NCBI GenBank assembly: GCA_045536025.1
Contig: JAZSMT010000025.1
Coordinates: forward strand, 1-64,000
Direction: 5' to 3'
Length of the DNA: 64,000 nucleotides
Source of the DNA: HGM11412 sp045536025
GTDB lineage: Bacteria; Bacillota; Clostridia; Christensenellales; Borkfalkiaceae
Under the pieces are notes generated by a model. It was not told the DNA's origin and searched no databases. It worked only from the letters and a program-made list of their open reading frames with translations. Below are positions 7,758 through 16,519 of the stretch, piece by piece. Position 1 is the stretch's first letter; each line of letters begins with the position of its first letter. Both the position numbers and the translations under genes were made by a program.

Positions 7758-8720
7758 ATGAAATTTTTGGTTTTATCCTCTACAAATCCACACTATAACT
7801 TGGCGGTGGAAGAATATTTATTTTTAACTTCTCAAGAAGAAGTGTTTTTGCTGTGGCAAAATTCTCCCACGGTGGTTATAGGTAAAAATCAAAACGCTAA
7901 CGTAGAAATAAATAGAGAAGTTTTAGATAGTTGTGGCGTTAAAATAGCAAGGCGAATAACGGGTGGTGGTGCAGTTTATCACGATCTTGGCAATCTTAAT
8001 TATTCTTTCATTACCCCTAATGCTACTACAAGCGGTATTGACTTTGAGTATTTTACTCGACCAATTATTAAAGCTCTATCTAAAATGGGCGTTGAGGTTA
8101 GGCTTTCTGGTAGAAACGACCTTGAAACGGTAGACGGGCTTAAAATTTCAGGCAGCGCTCAGCATAGGATTAAAGATAGAGTTTTACATCACGGAACGCT
8201 ACTTTTTTCAAGCGATTTATCCTTTATGGGAAAAGTTTTAACTCCCGATAGAGAAAAACTTAAATCTAAAGCTGTAAAATCGGTTAAAAAGCGAGTTTGC
8301 AACGTTAAAGAACTTTGCTCAATTACTTCGGTTAAAGAGTTCATATCTTCTTTAAAAACCTTTATAATAAGCGAGTTTAACCCGACATTAATGGCCGAGC
8401 CTAAAAATGCTGATATTGATGCGCTATATGCAAGGAATTCGTCCTATGAGTGGCTTTTTCCACAAAAAACTATGCTTTCAAACTATCAAAAAACAGCATC
8501 TAAAAGATATGATTTTGGTAGAGTTGAAATATCGCTTGAATTTGATAACGAAGTTATTAAAAAAGCAAAAATAACAGGCGACTTTTTCGGTGAGGAAGAC
8601 ATATCAAAATTAGAAAGCTTTATTGAAAATTCTACCGTAGATAAGCTAAGTGAAATTGACGTTTCTAAATATATTTTAGGCATGACGGCTAGCGAACTTA
8701 TTGATTTAATTAAAAATTAA
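7758..8720 (+). CDS. lplA: Lipoate-protein ligase A
   Basis: A 320-residue ligase that activates lipoate with ATP and attaches it to the E2 lysine. The N-terminus fits the family (N-P-H-Y-N-L-A-V-E-E-Y). The lipoate/AMP-binding signature R-R-I-T-G-G-G-A-V-Y-H-D is at about 70, and K-I-S-G-S-A-Q near 132 carries the catalytic Lys. A C-terminal accessory domain is present, as in full-length LplA. It lies directly after the lipoate-dependent complex, so the functional link is clear. ATG 7758 matches the family start, but there is no Shine-Dalgarno sequence and a strong hairpin sits just upstream. Confidence 0.92.
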   Translation: MKFLVLSSTNPHYNLAVEEYLFLTSQEEVFLLWQNSPTVVIGKNQNANVEINREVLDSCGVKIARRITGGGAVYHDLGNLNYSFITPNATTSGIDFEYFTRPIIKALSKMGVEVRLSGRNDLETVDGLKISGSAQHRIKDRVLHHGTLLFSSDLSFMGKVLTPDREKLKSKAVKSVKKRVCNVKELCSITSVKEFISSLKTFIISEFNPTLMAEPKNADIDALYARNSSYEWLFPQKTMLSNYQKTASKRYDFGRVEISLEFDNEVIKKAKITGDFFGEEDISKLESFIENSTVDKLSEIDVSKYILGMTASELIDLIKN

Positions 8721-8750
8721 AAAGCGTGCAAACTTGCACGCTTTTATTTT
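8720..8750. terminator. Bidirectional terminator between lplA and the aminotransferase
   Basis: AAAAGCGTGCAA/TTGCACGCTTTT, with A tract on one side and T tract on the other, serves both convergent genes. Confidence 0.85.
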
Positions 8751-9931
8751 TATAAATTATATAATTTTGCAATCTTTTCAAATGCGGGGATTGACCTCTT
8801 TATAAGGTCGGGGCTAACGCAGGTTGCAAGCCTTATAAAACCCTTAACCCCAAACGAGTCTGACGGAACTACTAATAAGCCGTAAGTCTTTAAAACGTCA
8901 GAAAATTCTTCGGCGCTATCTATCGGCGATTTCATAAATACGTAAAACGCTCCTTTAGGGTTGGCGCATTCAAAGCCTAATCTTGTAAGATTTGATACTA
9001 GCAAATCTCTATTGTCTTTATATACCGAGCAATCGGAAACCTCTTCAACGCAAAGCTCGATAACCTTTTGAAAAAGAGATGGGGCGCATACGTAGCCTAA
9101 ACTTCTGCCTGCACCTGCTATTGCAAGGTAAAGCTTTTGAGAGTTTTCAGCGTTTGGCGATACCGAAACGTAGCCTATTCTTTCGCCGGGGATAGAAAGG
9201 GCTTTGCTGTACGAATAACAAACCACGGTATTGTCGTAATATTTAGGAATAAATGGGCAAACTGCGCCGTCAAATAAAATTTCACGATAGGGCTCGTCCG
9301 ATATAAGATAAATGGCGTGGCCGTATTCAGCTTGCTTTTTGTTAAGAATTTCAGCAAGGTGCTTAATTGATGCCGGCGAGTAAACGGTGCCAGAGGGGTT
9401 GTTCGGGCTGTTTATAATTATTGCTTGAACGTCCGAATTTATTACCCTTTCAAAATCGTCAAAATCAATATCAAAAGTTTTCTCGTCGCATTTACAGTAA
9501 ATTAAACTACCGCCCGCATTTTCGGTAAATACCTTATATTCGGGGAAGAAGGGCGCAAACGTTAAAACTTTATCGCTGGGCGAAGAAATGAGCGCACGCA
9601 AGGTTATTGCAAGCCCTGCAGCCGCACCGCAGGTAAGATAGGTTAAATCTGGCTCAAGCAAAAAACCATAACGCTTAAAATTATAATCGGATATTGCCTT
9701 TCTAGCCTCAAAGCTACCTTGTGCCGAGGTGTATCCGTGAACGGCAGGGTTTTTAACAGCCTCAATAATCGTTTGAGTTACCGTTTCAGGACAAGGAACA
9801 CTTGGGTTGCCAAGCGTGTAGTCAAAAACGTTTTCGCTACCTATTTCTTTAGCGAGGGTTTTGCCGTATTCAAAAAGTTCTCTTATTTTGGAGCGCGTAG
9901 AACCGAGCGCGTACATTTTTTCATTAATCAT
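8750..9931 (-). CDS. PLP-dependent class I/II aminotransferase
   Basis: A 393-residue fold-type I aminotransferase of the aspartate aminotransferase family. It shows the substrate-pocket motif N-S-P-N-N-P-S-G-T, the Y-x-x-I-S-D-E-P-Y block, and the PLP-lysine motif S-Y-S-K-A-L-S-I-P-G-E-R-I-G-Y near residue 240. ATG 9931 is chosen because GGAG precedes it; a farther in-frame ATG at 9985 overlaps the promoter. It is divergently transcribed from the complete Phe/Tyr operon, so it may supply the final transamination of phenylpyruvate and 4-hydroxyphenylpyruvate, the only step that operon lacks. That role is inferred from position only. Confidence 0.82.
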   Translation of the reverse strand: MINEKMYALGSTRSKIRELFEYGKTLAKEIGSENVFDYTLGNPSVPCPETVTQTIIEAVKNPAVHGYTSAQGSFEARKAISDYNFKRYGFLLEPDLTYLTCGAAAGLAITLRALISSPSDKVLTFAPFFPEYKVFTENAGGSLIYCKCDEKTFDIDFDDFERVINSDVQAIIINSPNNPSGTVYSPASIKHLAEILNKKQAEYGHAIYLISDEPYREILFDGAVCPFIPKYYDNTVVCYSYSKALSIPGERIGYVSVSPNAENSQKLYLAIAGAGRSLGYVCAPSLFQKVIELCVEEVSDCSVYKDNRDLLVSNLTRLGFECANPKGAFYVFMKSPIDSAEEFSDVLKTYGLLVVPSDSFGVKGFIRLATCVSPDLIKRSIPAFEKIAKLYNL

Positions 9932-9956
9932 AATATTTCTCCGAAAAATCTTTTTG

Positions 9957-9985
9957 ATTATATCATAGTATGTAAAAATTTTCAA
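9957..9985 (-). promoter_or_regulatory. Aminotransferase promoter
   Basis: On the minus strand TTGAAA (9980-9985), 17 bp, TATAAT (9957-9962). It lies back to back with the aromatic operon promoter. Confidence 0.7.
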
Positions 9986-10013
9986 TATTTTAGTAAAAAA
10001 AACGTCAAATATC

Positions 10014-10042
10014 TTGACAAACTGCTATTAAAGGCGTAAAAT
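10014..10042 (+). promoter_or_regulatory. Promoter of the aromatic amino acid operon
   Basis: TTGACA (10014-10019), 17 bp, TAAAAT (10037-10042). Transcription should start near 10049, just upstream of the leader peptide ribosome site. Confidence 0.8.
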
Positions 10043-10064
10043 TTAGTCATTAAGGAGTAAGAAA

Positions 10065-10121
10065 ATGAAATCATCAGTATTTGCGTTTTATTTTGCATAT
10101 TACTTTACGGAGCCATATTGA
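10065..10121 (+). CDS. Phe/Tyr-rich attenuator leader peptide
   Basis: An 18-codon frame with AAGGAG (10052-10057) before ATG encodes MKSSVFAFYFAYYFTEPY. Four Phe and four Tyr in 18 residues, and no Trp, match the end products of the operon. The codons overlap stem 1 of a mutually exclusive RNA fold (ATATTA 10097-10102 with TAATAT 10122-10127). Ribosome stalling at Phe or Tyr codons would free the antiterminator strand. This is the classic leader-peptide attenuation design. Confidence 0.88.
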   Translation: MKSSVFAFYFAYYFTEPY

Positions 10122-10126
10122 TAATA

Positions 10127-10197
10127 TCGGTTATTTTTTTGCGTACTTAAAATTATTATTTATGGAAATAACCGAACGATTACGTTCGGTTTTTTTA
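10127..10197 (+). promoter_or_regulatory. Attenuator: antiterminator and terminator of the aro operon
   Basis: Antiterminator: TCGGTTATTT (10127-10136) pairs with AAATAACCGA (10166-10175). Terminator: AACCGAACG (10170-10178) pairs with CGTTCGGTT (10183-10191) around loop ATTA, followed by T residues. The two share 10170-10175, so only one can form. Together with the leader peptide this makes a complete attenuator before the DAHP synthase gene. Confidence 0.9.
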
Positions 10198-10216
10198 TTT
10201 ATTTAAAGGTGCTTAT

Positions 10217-11233
10217 ATGATTATTATTGTTAAAAAGGAACACGAAGAAAAGCAAATTAACAACTTAATTAAATGGATTAAAGGTCAAGGGCTTGACGTT
10301 GATATTAGTAACGGTCATCACTCTACCATTTTAGGTTTAGTTGGCGATACTAGTAAAATTGATATTGACCTCGTTCGCTCGCTCGATATCGTTGAAAACG
10401 TAAAACGTATTCAAGAGCCTTTCAAATGCGCAAATCGCAAATTCCACCCCGAAGATACGATAGTTGATATAGGTGGGCACAAATTCGGTGGAGATAATTT
10501 CCAGATTATTGCAGGACCTTGCTCGGTTGAAACAGAAAAGCAAATTATTGAAGTTGCCGAGGCTGTTAAAAAGGCGGGTGCTACCGTACTTAGGGGCGGT
10601 GCGTACAAGCCGAGAACGTCGCCTTATGCTTTCCAAGGTCTTAGAGAGGCAGGGCTTAATCTTTTATTAAAGGCAAAAAAAGAAACGGGTATGCCTATCG
10701 TTACCGAGATTATGAGCGTTAATCATATCGACCTTTTTAGTGACGTTGATATTATTCAAATCGGTGCGCGCGATATGCAAAACTTTGAGCTTTTAAAAGA
10801 GGTTGGCAAAACCAAAAAGCCGGTGCTTTTAAAGCGCGGTCTTGCAAATACCATACAAGAGTGGCTTATGAGCGCTGAATATATTATGAGCGAGGGCGGA
10901 AAGGATATTATCTTATGTGAAAGAGGTATAAGAACGTTTGAGCCGTACACTAGAAACACGCTTGACTTATCTGCAATACCTCTACTTAAAGAGCTTACGC
11001 ATCTTCCCGTTGTGGTAGACCCGTCGCACGCGTCGGGGCTTTCAAGGCTTGTAAAGCCGTTGTCGCTTGCTTCCGTTGGTTCTGGGGCGCACGGTCTTAT
11101 GATAGAAGTTCACAACGACCCCAAAAACGCACTTTGCGACGGCGCTCAATCAATTACGCCCGACCAGTTTGACGATATCGTAAAAAGTATTGACGTTATG
11201 CTTCCGCTTGTCGATAAGCACAGAGATTTATGA
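10217..11233 (+). CDS. aroF: 3-deoxy-7-phosphoheptulonate (DAHP) synthase
   Basis: A 338-residue DAHP synthase of the class I-beta type that carries an N-terminal regulatory domain, as in Thermotoga. The ferredoxin-like/ACT-like part covers about 1-70 and the TIM-barrel part begins near F-Q-I-I-A-G-P-C-S-V-E. Other barrel blocks visible are L-R-G-G-A-Y-K-P-R-T-S-P-Y, V-L-L-K-R-G and V-V-D-P-S-H-A-S-G. It condenses PEP and erythrose 4-phosphate, the first step of the shikimate pathway. The N-terminal domain suggests feedback inhibition by Phe or Tyr. AAAGGTG precedes ATG. First structural gene after the attenuator. Confidence 0.95.
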   Translation: MIIIVKKEHEEKQINNLIKWIKGQGLDVDISNGHHSTILGLVGDTSKIDIDLVRSLDIVENVKRIQEPFKCANRKFHPEDTIVDIGGHKFGGDNFQIIAGPCSVETEKQIIEVAEAVKKAGATVLRGGAYKPRTSPYAFQGLREAGLNLLLKAKKETGMPIVTEIMSVNHIDLFSDVDIIQIGARDMQNFELLKEVGKTKKPVLLKRGLANTIQEWLMSAEYIMSEGGKDIILCERGIRTFEPYTRNTLDLSAIPLLKELTHLPVVVDPSHASGLSRLVKPLSLASVGSGAHGLMIEVHNDPKNALCDGAQSITPDQFDDIVKSIDVMLPLVDKHRDL

Positions 11234-12075
11234 AAATAGGAATAATAGGCTTGGGTTTAATAGGCGGTAGCCTTGGTAAAACCCTTAAAAAACTTGGAGG
11301 TTACACCGTTTACGGTTACGATATATCAGATGCGGTTATGCTTAAAGCGGATATGCTCGGCGCGATAAACGCTCCGCTTGACGAAAAGTCGGCAAAAGAT
11401 ATAGATATGCTTATCGTATCTTTGTATCCAAGCTACTTTTTATCGTCAATAGAGAGATTTTTACCCCTTTTAAAGGACGGGGCAATCGTAACGGATTTTT
11501 GTGGTATTAAGCGCAAAACAGTTAAAGAAATGAAAGAGTTGGCGGTAGAATATCCAAATCTTGTATTCGTGGGCGGTCACCCTATGGCTGGTAGAGAGTT
11601 TTCGGGAATAGAAAGGTCGGTATCAAGCCTTTTTGAAAAAGCCTCAATGATACTAACTAACGTCAACGCCGACATATTTACCTTAGAAAAAATTAAATCT
11701 TTCTACTTAGCGCTTGGGTTTTCGGAGGTCGTTATAACAACGCCTGAATACCACGACAAAGCAATCGCCTTTACCTCACAGCTTTGCCATATCGTTTCAA
11801 ACGCATTTATCAAAAACGAAATCGCGAGCGAGCACTTTGGCTATTCGGCAGGTAGTTATAAAGACTTAACGCGCGTAGCTAGGCTTAACCCCGATATGTG
11901 GTCTGAGCTTATGATAGAAAACGGCGATAATTTACAAAAAGAGCTTGACGAGCTTATTTGTAATCTTCAAAAATACAACGTTGCCCTTAAAAATAACGAT
12001 AAAGCCGAGCTAAGAAAACTACTTAACGAGGGCAATGAAAGAAAATTATTAATAGATTCTAACAATAAAAAATGA
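11230..12075 (+). CDS. tyrA: Prephenate dehydrogenase
   Basis: A 281-residue NAD(P)-dependent enzyme making 4-hydroxyphenylpyruvate from prephenate. The Rossmann motif is G-L-G-L-I-G-G-S at the N-terminus and the catalytic His lies in G-G-H-P-M-A-G near 118. The helical C-terminal dimerisation domain includes S-A-G-S-Y-K-D-L-T-R-V-A. There is no fused chorismate mutase or ACT domain, so this is the short monofunctional form. It overlaps aroF by four bases (ATGA), which indicates translational coupling. Confidence 0.93.
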   Translation: MKIGIIGLGLIGGSLGKTLKKLGGYTVYGYDISDAVMLKADMLGAINAPLDEKSAKDIDMLIVSLYPSYFLSSIERFLPLLKDGAIVTDFCGIKRKTVKEMKELAVEYPNLVFVGGHPMAGREFSGIERSVSSLFEKASMILTNVNADIFTLEKIKSFYLALGFSEVVITTPEYHDKAIAFTSQLCHIVSNAFIKNEIASEHFGYSAGSYKDLTRVARLNPDMWSELMIENGDNLQKELDELICNLQKYNVALKNNDKAELRKLLNEGNERKLLIDSNNKK

Positions 12076-13091
12076 AAAAGATAATAGTTAAAGCATCAAA
12101 AACTTATCAAATTACGGTGGACAGCGGTTTTGAAAATTTTAAAACCGAGATACTTCCCGTTATAAAAGGCGATAAAGTAGCTATAATAACCGATAGTAAC
12201 GTCGAGCCCTTATATTACGAAAAAGTAAAAGCCTTGCTTGACGATAAAACGGTATATAAATTCGTGATACCGGCAGGCGAGAATAGCAAAAACGCTCAAA
12301 CGTATATAAAGCTTGTCAACGAGCTTGCAGGCTGTGGTCTTTCAAGAAAGTCTACGATTATAGGCTTGGGCGGTGGAGTGGTAGGCGACTTAGCTTCTTT
12401 TGTTGCCTCTACTTATATGCGAGGTATTAATTACGTTGCAATTCCAACCTCGCTTCTTTCTATGGTGGATAGTTCGGTTGGCGGTAAAACGGGCATAGAC
12501 CTTGACGCTGGTAAAAATCTCCTCGGCACTTTCTCTCAGCCCGACGCCGTTTATATAAATATCGACTTTTTGTCAACTTTATCAAAAAGCGAAATAACAA
12601 GCGGTCTTGGCGAGATCATGAAATACGCATTTATCGACGAGCGCATTACTTATAAAGATATTGAAAATATAAATTATGAGGAGTTAATCGTTAAATCGCT
12701 TGAGATAAAGCGCGATATTGTTGAGCGTGATGAAAAAGAAAGCGGGGATAGAATGCTACTAAATTTTGGTCATACCGTAGGGCACGCTATTGAAAAGCTT
12801 TATAATTACAAACTTTCTCACGGCGAGTGCGTTATAAAAGGTATGTATTATGCTATAAAATCGTCCTATAGGCTTGGTTTTATTAGTGAAGAGGATAAAA
12901 ACAAGGCAATAAAATTCCTTGAACTTTCAGGCGTTTTAGATGGTTGCGATTTTACGCCTAAGCAGATTTTATCGGTAATGAAATCAGATAAAAAAGCGGA
13001 CGGCGACGAGGTTAATTTTGTATTTACTTCGGGTTTTTCTAAGGCTTTTATCAAAAAGGTTTCACTTAAAACGGTTTTAGGGAGTTTATAA
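12072..13091 (+). CDS. aroB: 3-dehydroquinate synthase
   Basis: A 339-residue enzyme cyclising DAHP to 3-dehydroquinate with NAD+ and a divalent metal. The NAD-binding G-L-G-G-G-V-V-G-D is near 100, then Y-M-R-G-I-N-Y-V-A-I-P-T-S-L-L and D-S-S-V-G-G-K-T-G-I-D. Metal ligands lie in G-L-G-E-I-M-K-Y, N-F-G-H-T-V-G-H-A and L-S-H-G-E. Length and motif order are normal. It overlaps tyrA by four bases and abuts aroA. Confidence 0.95.
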   Translation: MKKIIVKASKTYQITVDSGFENFKTEILPVIKGDKVAIITDSNVEPLYYEKVKALLDDKTVYKFVIPAGENSKNAQTYIKLVNELAGCGLSRKSTIIGLGGGVVGDLASFVASTYMRGINYVAIPTSLLSMVDSSVGGKTGIDLDAGKNLLGTFSQPDAVYINIDFLSTLSKSEITSGLGEIMKYAFIDERITYKDIENINYEELIVKSLEIKRDIVERDEKESGDRMLLNFGHTVGHAIEKLYNYKLSHGECVIKGMYYAIKSSYRLGFISEEDKNKAIKFLELSGVLDGCDFTPKQILSVMKSDKKADGDEVNFVFTSGFSKAFIKKVSLKTVLGSL

Positions 13092-14347
13092 TGGAGAGCT
13101 TTAATTTGAAAATTAAGCCGTCTAATATTAGTGGCGAGGTAATGGCTCCGCCCTCTAAATCGTTTGCGCATCGAATACTTATTTCCGCCTTTTTATCGGG
13201 CGAAGAAATCACCGTAAAAAACGTGGGTAAATCAGTTGATGCAACCGTTACGCTAAACGCCTTAAAAACGCTTGGTGCAAGCGTTGTTGAATATAGTGAT
13301 AAAACGGTTATAAAAAAGGGCGAGCTACCTAACGAAAAGGTAGTTATTGATTGTAAGGAAAGCGGTTCGTCGCTTAGGTTTTTGCTTCCCGTGGTTTCGG
13401 CACTTGGTGTAAACGCCGAATTCACAGGTGCTAAAAGATTGCTTGAAAGACCTATAAAAGAGCTAGTTGATACTTTAAACGAACACGGAGCAGATATAGT
13501 TGGATTAACGGTTAACGGCAAGCTAAAAAGTGGCGAATATACAGTTGACGGCAGTATAAGTTCGCAATATATAACTGGTTTATTACTTGCCCTTTCGCAC
13601 GTTGACGGCGAGAGTGAAATAATAATTAACGGAACACTAGTTTCTCAACCGTACGTAGATATTACCTTAGCAGTTTTAAGCGATTTTGGCGTTCGGTTTG
13701 AAAAGACGGAGCGTGGCTATAAAATTAAAGGCGGTTACGCGCCTAAAACGTTTAAATTTAACGTTGAGGGCGACTGGTCGGGTGCGTCGTTTACTTTGGC
13801 ACTAGGTGCAATCGGCAAGCAAGTTACCGTGACTGGCTTAAAGGTAAATTCCGTTCAAGGCGATAGAAAAATTGTAGAAATATTAAAAAGCTTTGGGGCA
13901 AGCGTTACGCTTAATAATAATCAAGTAACCGTCAAAGGCGGTAATTTAAAAGGTATTACCGTTGATATGGAGGACGTTCCCGATCTCGTTCAAATAGTAT
14001 CGGTAGTTGCTTCGTATGCTAGCGGTAAGACCACGCTACTTGGCGTAGATAGGCTTCGCCTTAAAGAAAGCGATAGAATAAACGCCGTTATAGAAAGTTT
14101 ATTGGCAGTAGGCATAAAAGCCGAGTATAAAGATAACTCAATCGTTATTCACGGCGGAACACCGATAGGTGGGACTGTAAACGGAGGCAACGACCACCGT
14201 ACCGTAATGTCGGCTGTAGTTATGGCAAGCTTTGCTAAAGGCAAAAGTTTGGTTTTAGGTGGACAGGCGATAAATAAGTCATATCCGAATTTTATAATAG
14301 ATTATCAAAAATTAGGGGGAATAATTAATGTCGATACTAAATGGTAA
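13091..14347 (+). CDS. aroA: 5-enolpyruvylshikimate-3-phosphate (EPSP) synthase
   Basis: A 418-residue two-domain enzyme adding enolpyruvate from PEP to shikimate 3-phosphate. The N-terminal substrate site is P-P-S-K-S-F-A-H-R, then E-S-G-S-S-L-R-F-L-L-P. The PEP-binding basic segment is R-L-R-L-K-E-S-D-R-I-N-A near 330, and N-D-H-R-T-V-M-S lies near 380. The usual N-G-G-T-A-x-R loop is replaced by the shorter E-S-G-S-S-L-R form, which fits class II-like bacterial enzymes. It overlaps aroB by one base and aroC by 20 bases. Confidence 0.94.
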   Translation: MESFNLKIKPSNISGEVMAPPSKSFAHRILISAFLSGEEITVKNVGKSVDATVTLNALKTLGASVVEYSDKTVIKKGELPNEKVVIDCKESGSSLRFLLPVVSALGVNAEFTGAKRLLERPIKELVDTLNEHGADIVGLTVNGKLKSGEYTVDGSISSQYITGLLLALSHVDGESEIIINGTLVSQPYVDITLAVLSDFGVRFEKTERGYKIKGGYAPKTFKFNVEGDWSGASFTLALGAIGKQVTVTGLKVNSVQGDRKIVEILKSFGASVTLNNNQVTVKGGNLKGITVDMEDVPDLVQIVSVVASYASGKTTLLGVDRLRLKESDRINAVIESLLAVGIKAEYKDNSIVIHGGTPIGGTVNGGNDHRTVMSAVVMASFAKGKSLVLGGQAINKSYPNFIIDYQKLGGIINVDTKW

Positions 14348-15380
14348 AAACTTAACCGTAGAGATAACTGGCGAATCGCACTCTCCCGAAATGAGGTTAA
14401 AGGTAAAAGGCTTTCCTCGTTTTAAATTTGATAGTAACGAGCTGTTTGACTTTTTATCGAGGCGAAAGGCGAACAAAAGTGCCTTTTCAACGCCCCGAAT
14501 AGAAAAAGACGAGCCTTTATTTGTCGGAGTTAAAAACTCAGAGATAAACGGCGATTTCGAGGTTGTGATTGAAAACTTGAACGTTAAAAGCAAAGATTAT
14601 AGCGACCTATTTGGCAAGCCCCGTCCCTCCCACGCCGATTACGCGTGGCACTTAAAAGACGGAACGCTCGATTATTCGGGCGGAGGTAGGTTTTCGGCAA
14701 GACTTACAGCCCCTTACTGCGTGTTGGGTGGGCTTTGCAAGCAATACCTTGAAAAAAAGGGAATTTATATTGCAAGCTATCTTCAAGCGGTAGGCAAGGT
14801 TGAGGGTAGGTCGTATTTAAACGGCGAGATTTTATATGATGAAGTATTAAATTTGTCAAAAGGTTTTCCCTCACTTGATAAAAAGCAGGAAATGCTTGAC
14901 GAGATAGAAAGTGCTAAATCTAAAGGCGATAGCGTTGGCGGTATTATTGAAACGGTTGTTTACGGTATGCCTGCAGGCGTTGGCGATAATCTATTCGAGG
15001 GGTTAGAAGGTAAAATTTCTTCGCTTATTTTCTCCGTTCCCGCGGTTAAGGGGATAGAGTTTGGCAGTGGTTTTGAAATGGCAAAAAGCTACGGTAGTAT
15101 CGTAAACGACCAGCTTTACTACGAGGGTGATACCGTAAAGCTTAAATCTAACAATAACGGCGGTATAAACGGTGGGATATCAAACGGATTTAACCTTACT
15201 TTAAGGGTGGCAATGAAGCCAACCCCCTCTATTTCAATAGAGCAAAACACCGTGGACCTTGTAAATAAGGAAAACGCTGTAATAAAAATTAAAGGCAGGC
15301 ACGACGCCTGCGTTGCCGTAAGAGCCGTTCCGTGTATTGAAAGCGCGGTAGCAATAGCAATACTTGACGAGGTGTTATAA
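14328..15380 (+). CDS. aroC: Chorismate synthase
   Basis: A 350-residue FMN-dependent enzyme converting EPSP to chorismate. The three family signatures are present in slightly divergent form: G-E-S-H-S near the N-terminus (usually G-E-S-H-G), R-P-S-H-A-D-Y near 100 (usually R-P-G-H-A-D), G-G-G-R-F-S-A-R near 122, and a C-terminal G-R-H-D-A-C block. The divergence looks like lineage drift, since all active-site blocks are kept. It starts inside aroA and shares one base with pheA. Confidence 0.93.
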   Translation: MSILNGKNLTVEITGESHSPEMRLKVKGFPRFKFDSNELFDFLSRRKANKSAFSTPRIEKDEPLFVGVKNSEINGDFEVVIENLNVKSKDYSDLFGKPRPSHADYAWHLKDGTLDYSGGGRFSARLTAPYCVLGGLCKQYLEKKGIYIASYLQAVGKVEGRSYLNGEILYDEVLNLSKGFPSLDKKQEMLDEIESAKSKGDSVGGIIETVVYGMPAGVGDNLFEGLEGKISSLIFSVPAVKGIEFGSGFEMAKSYGSIVNDQLYYEGDTVKLKSNNNGGINGGISNGFNLTLRVAMKPTPSISIEQNTVDLVNKENAVIKIKGRHDACVAVRAVPCIESAVAIAILDEVL

Positions 15381-16519
15381 TGAACTTATTAGACGTTAGA
15401 CAAAAAATAGACGCAATCGACGATAAGCTTATCGAGCTTTACAAAGAGCGTATGGCGCTTTCAAAAGAGTTGGGCGTTATAAAGGCTCATACTGAAAAAG
15501 CCGTTCACGACGGCAAGAGGGAAAAAGAGATAGTGTATAGGCTTTCTCAAAAATGCCCCGAAGAAATTCGCTTATACGTTAAAGAACTTTACGACACTAT
15601 TTTTTACGCAAGCAAAGCTTATCAAAGCAAGTTCGTAGAAAATTCGTCGCCGGTAAAGAGCGAGCTTGATAATATTATTTCAAACCCTCTTAAGGAATTC
15701 CCTGTTGACGGTACGGTTGCCTGCCAAGGCGTTTACGGCGCAAATAGTGGAAAGGCTGCCGAAAAGATATTCCCTATATCGGATATTACTTATTTTAAGA
15801 CGTTTGAGGGCGTTTTTAACGCCGTTGAAAAAGGTCTTTGCGAGTACGGCGTTTTACCTATTGAAAATAGTACGGCAGGTTCGGTATCCGAAGTTTACGA
15901 CCTTATGAAAAAGTACGATTTTCATATCGTAAAGAGCGTTAAAATTCAAATCGACCATTGTTTAGCCGTTAAAAACGGCGCTGAGCTTAAGGATATAAAG
16001 ACGATAGTTTCGCATCCGCAAGCCCTCACTCAATGCGCTGAATATATCAAAAAACTAGGCGTTAGGGCGGAAAGCGTTGAAAATACCGCCGTTGGTGCTA
16101 AGGCTGTTGCCGAGGGTGACGATAAGACGGTTGCGGTATTGTGCTCGAAAGAGTGTGCTAGCGCTTACAACCTTAAAATTTTAGAGCCGAGAGTGCAAGA
16201 CAGTGAGAAAAATTTCACTCGCTTTATCTGCATAACCAAAGACTTGCGCGTTTATAAAGGCGCTGATAAAATTAGTATTATGACGAGCTTAGCGCACACC
16301 CCAGGCTCGCTTAATAAAATCGTTAGCCGTTTTTACGCTTTCGGTTTAAACCTTACTAAAATTGAATCGCGCCCGATTGAAGGCTCTGATTTCGAGTTTA
16401 TGTTCTACTTTGATTTCGAGGGGGACGTCTTAGACCCTCAAGTTAGAAATTTAATTGCAGAGCTTGATAACGGTTCGGATAAATTCGTGTTACTTGGAAC
16501 GTATAAAGAAAACGTATGA
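15380..16519 (+). CDS. pheA: Bifunctional chorismate mutase / prephenate dehydratase
   Basis: A 379-residue P-protein. An AroQ-type helical chorismate mutase covers about 1-85 (D-V-R-Q-K-I-D-A-I-D-D, K-E-L-G-V-I-K). The prephenate dehydratase follows from about 110 (Q-G-V-Y-G-A-N-S, L-P-I-E-N-S-T-A-G-S-V, N-F-T-R-F with the catalytic Thr). A C-terminal ACT domain begins near 295 with H-T-P-G-S-L and E-S-R-P, the Phe-binding motif, so feedback inhibition by Phe is likely. It makes phenylpyruvate, and its mutase also supplies prephenate to TyrA, which has no mutase of its own. Confidence 0.94.
   Translation: MNLLDVRQKIDAIDDKLIELYKERMALSKELGVIKAHTEKAVHDGKREKEIVYRLSQKCPEEIRLYVKELYDTIFYASKAYQSKFVENSSPVKSELDNIISNPLKEFPVDGTVACQGVYGANSGKAAEKIFPISDITYFKTFEGVFNAVEKGLCEYGVLPIENSTAGSVSEVYDLMKKYDFHIVKSVKIQIDHCLAVKNGAELKDIKTIVSHPQALTQCAEYIKKLGVRAESVENTAVGAKAVAEGDDKTVAVLCSKECASAYNLKILEPRVQDSEKNFTRFICITKDLRVYKGADKISIMTSLAHTPGSLNKIVSRFYAFGLNLTKIESRPIEGSDFEFMFYFDFEGDVLDPQVRNLIAELDNGSDKFVLLGTYKENV

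Noticed and set aside
14328..15380. Chorismate synthase as degenerate because signatures differ (G-E-S-H-S, R-P-S-H-A-D)
   Set aside because: All blocks are in order, length is normal and it sits inside a complete operon; the changes look like lineage drift.
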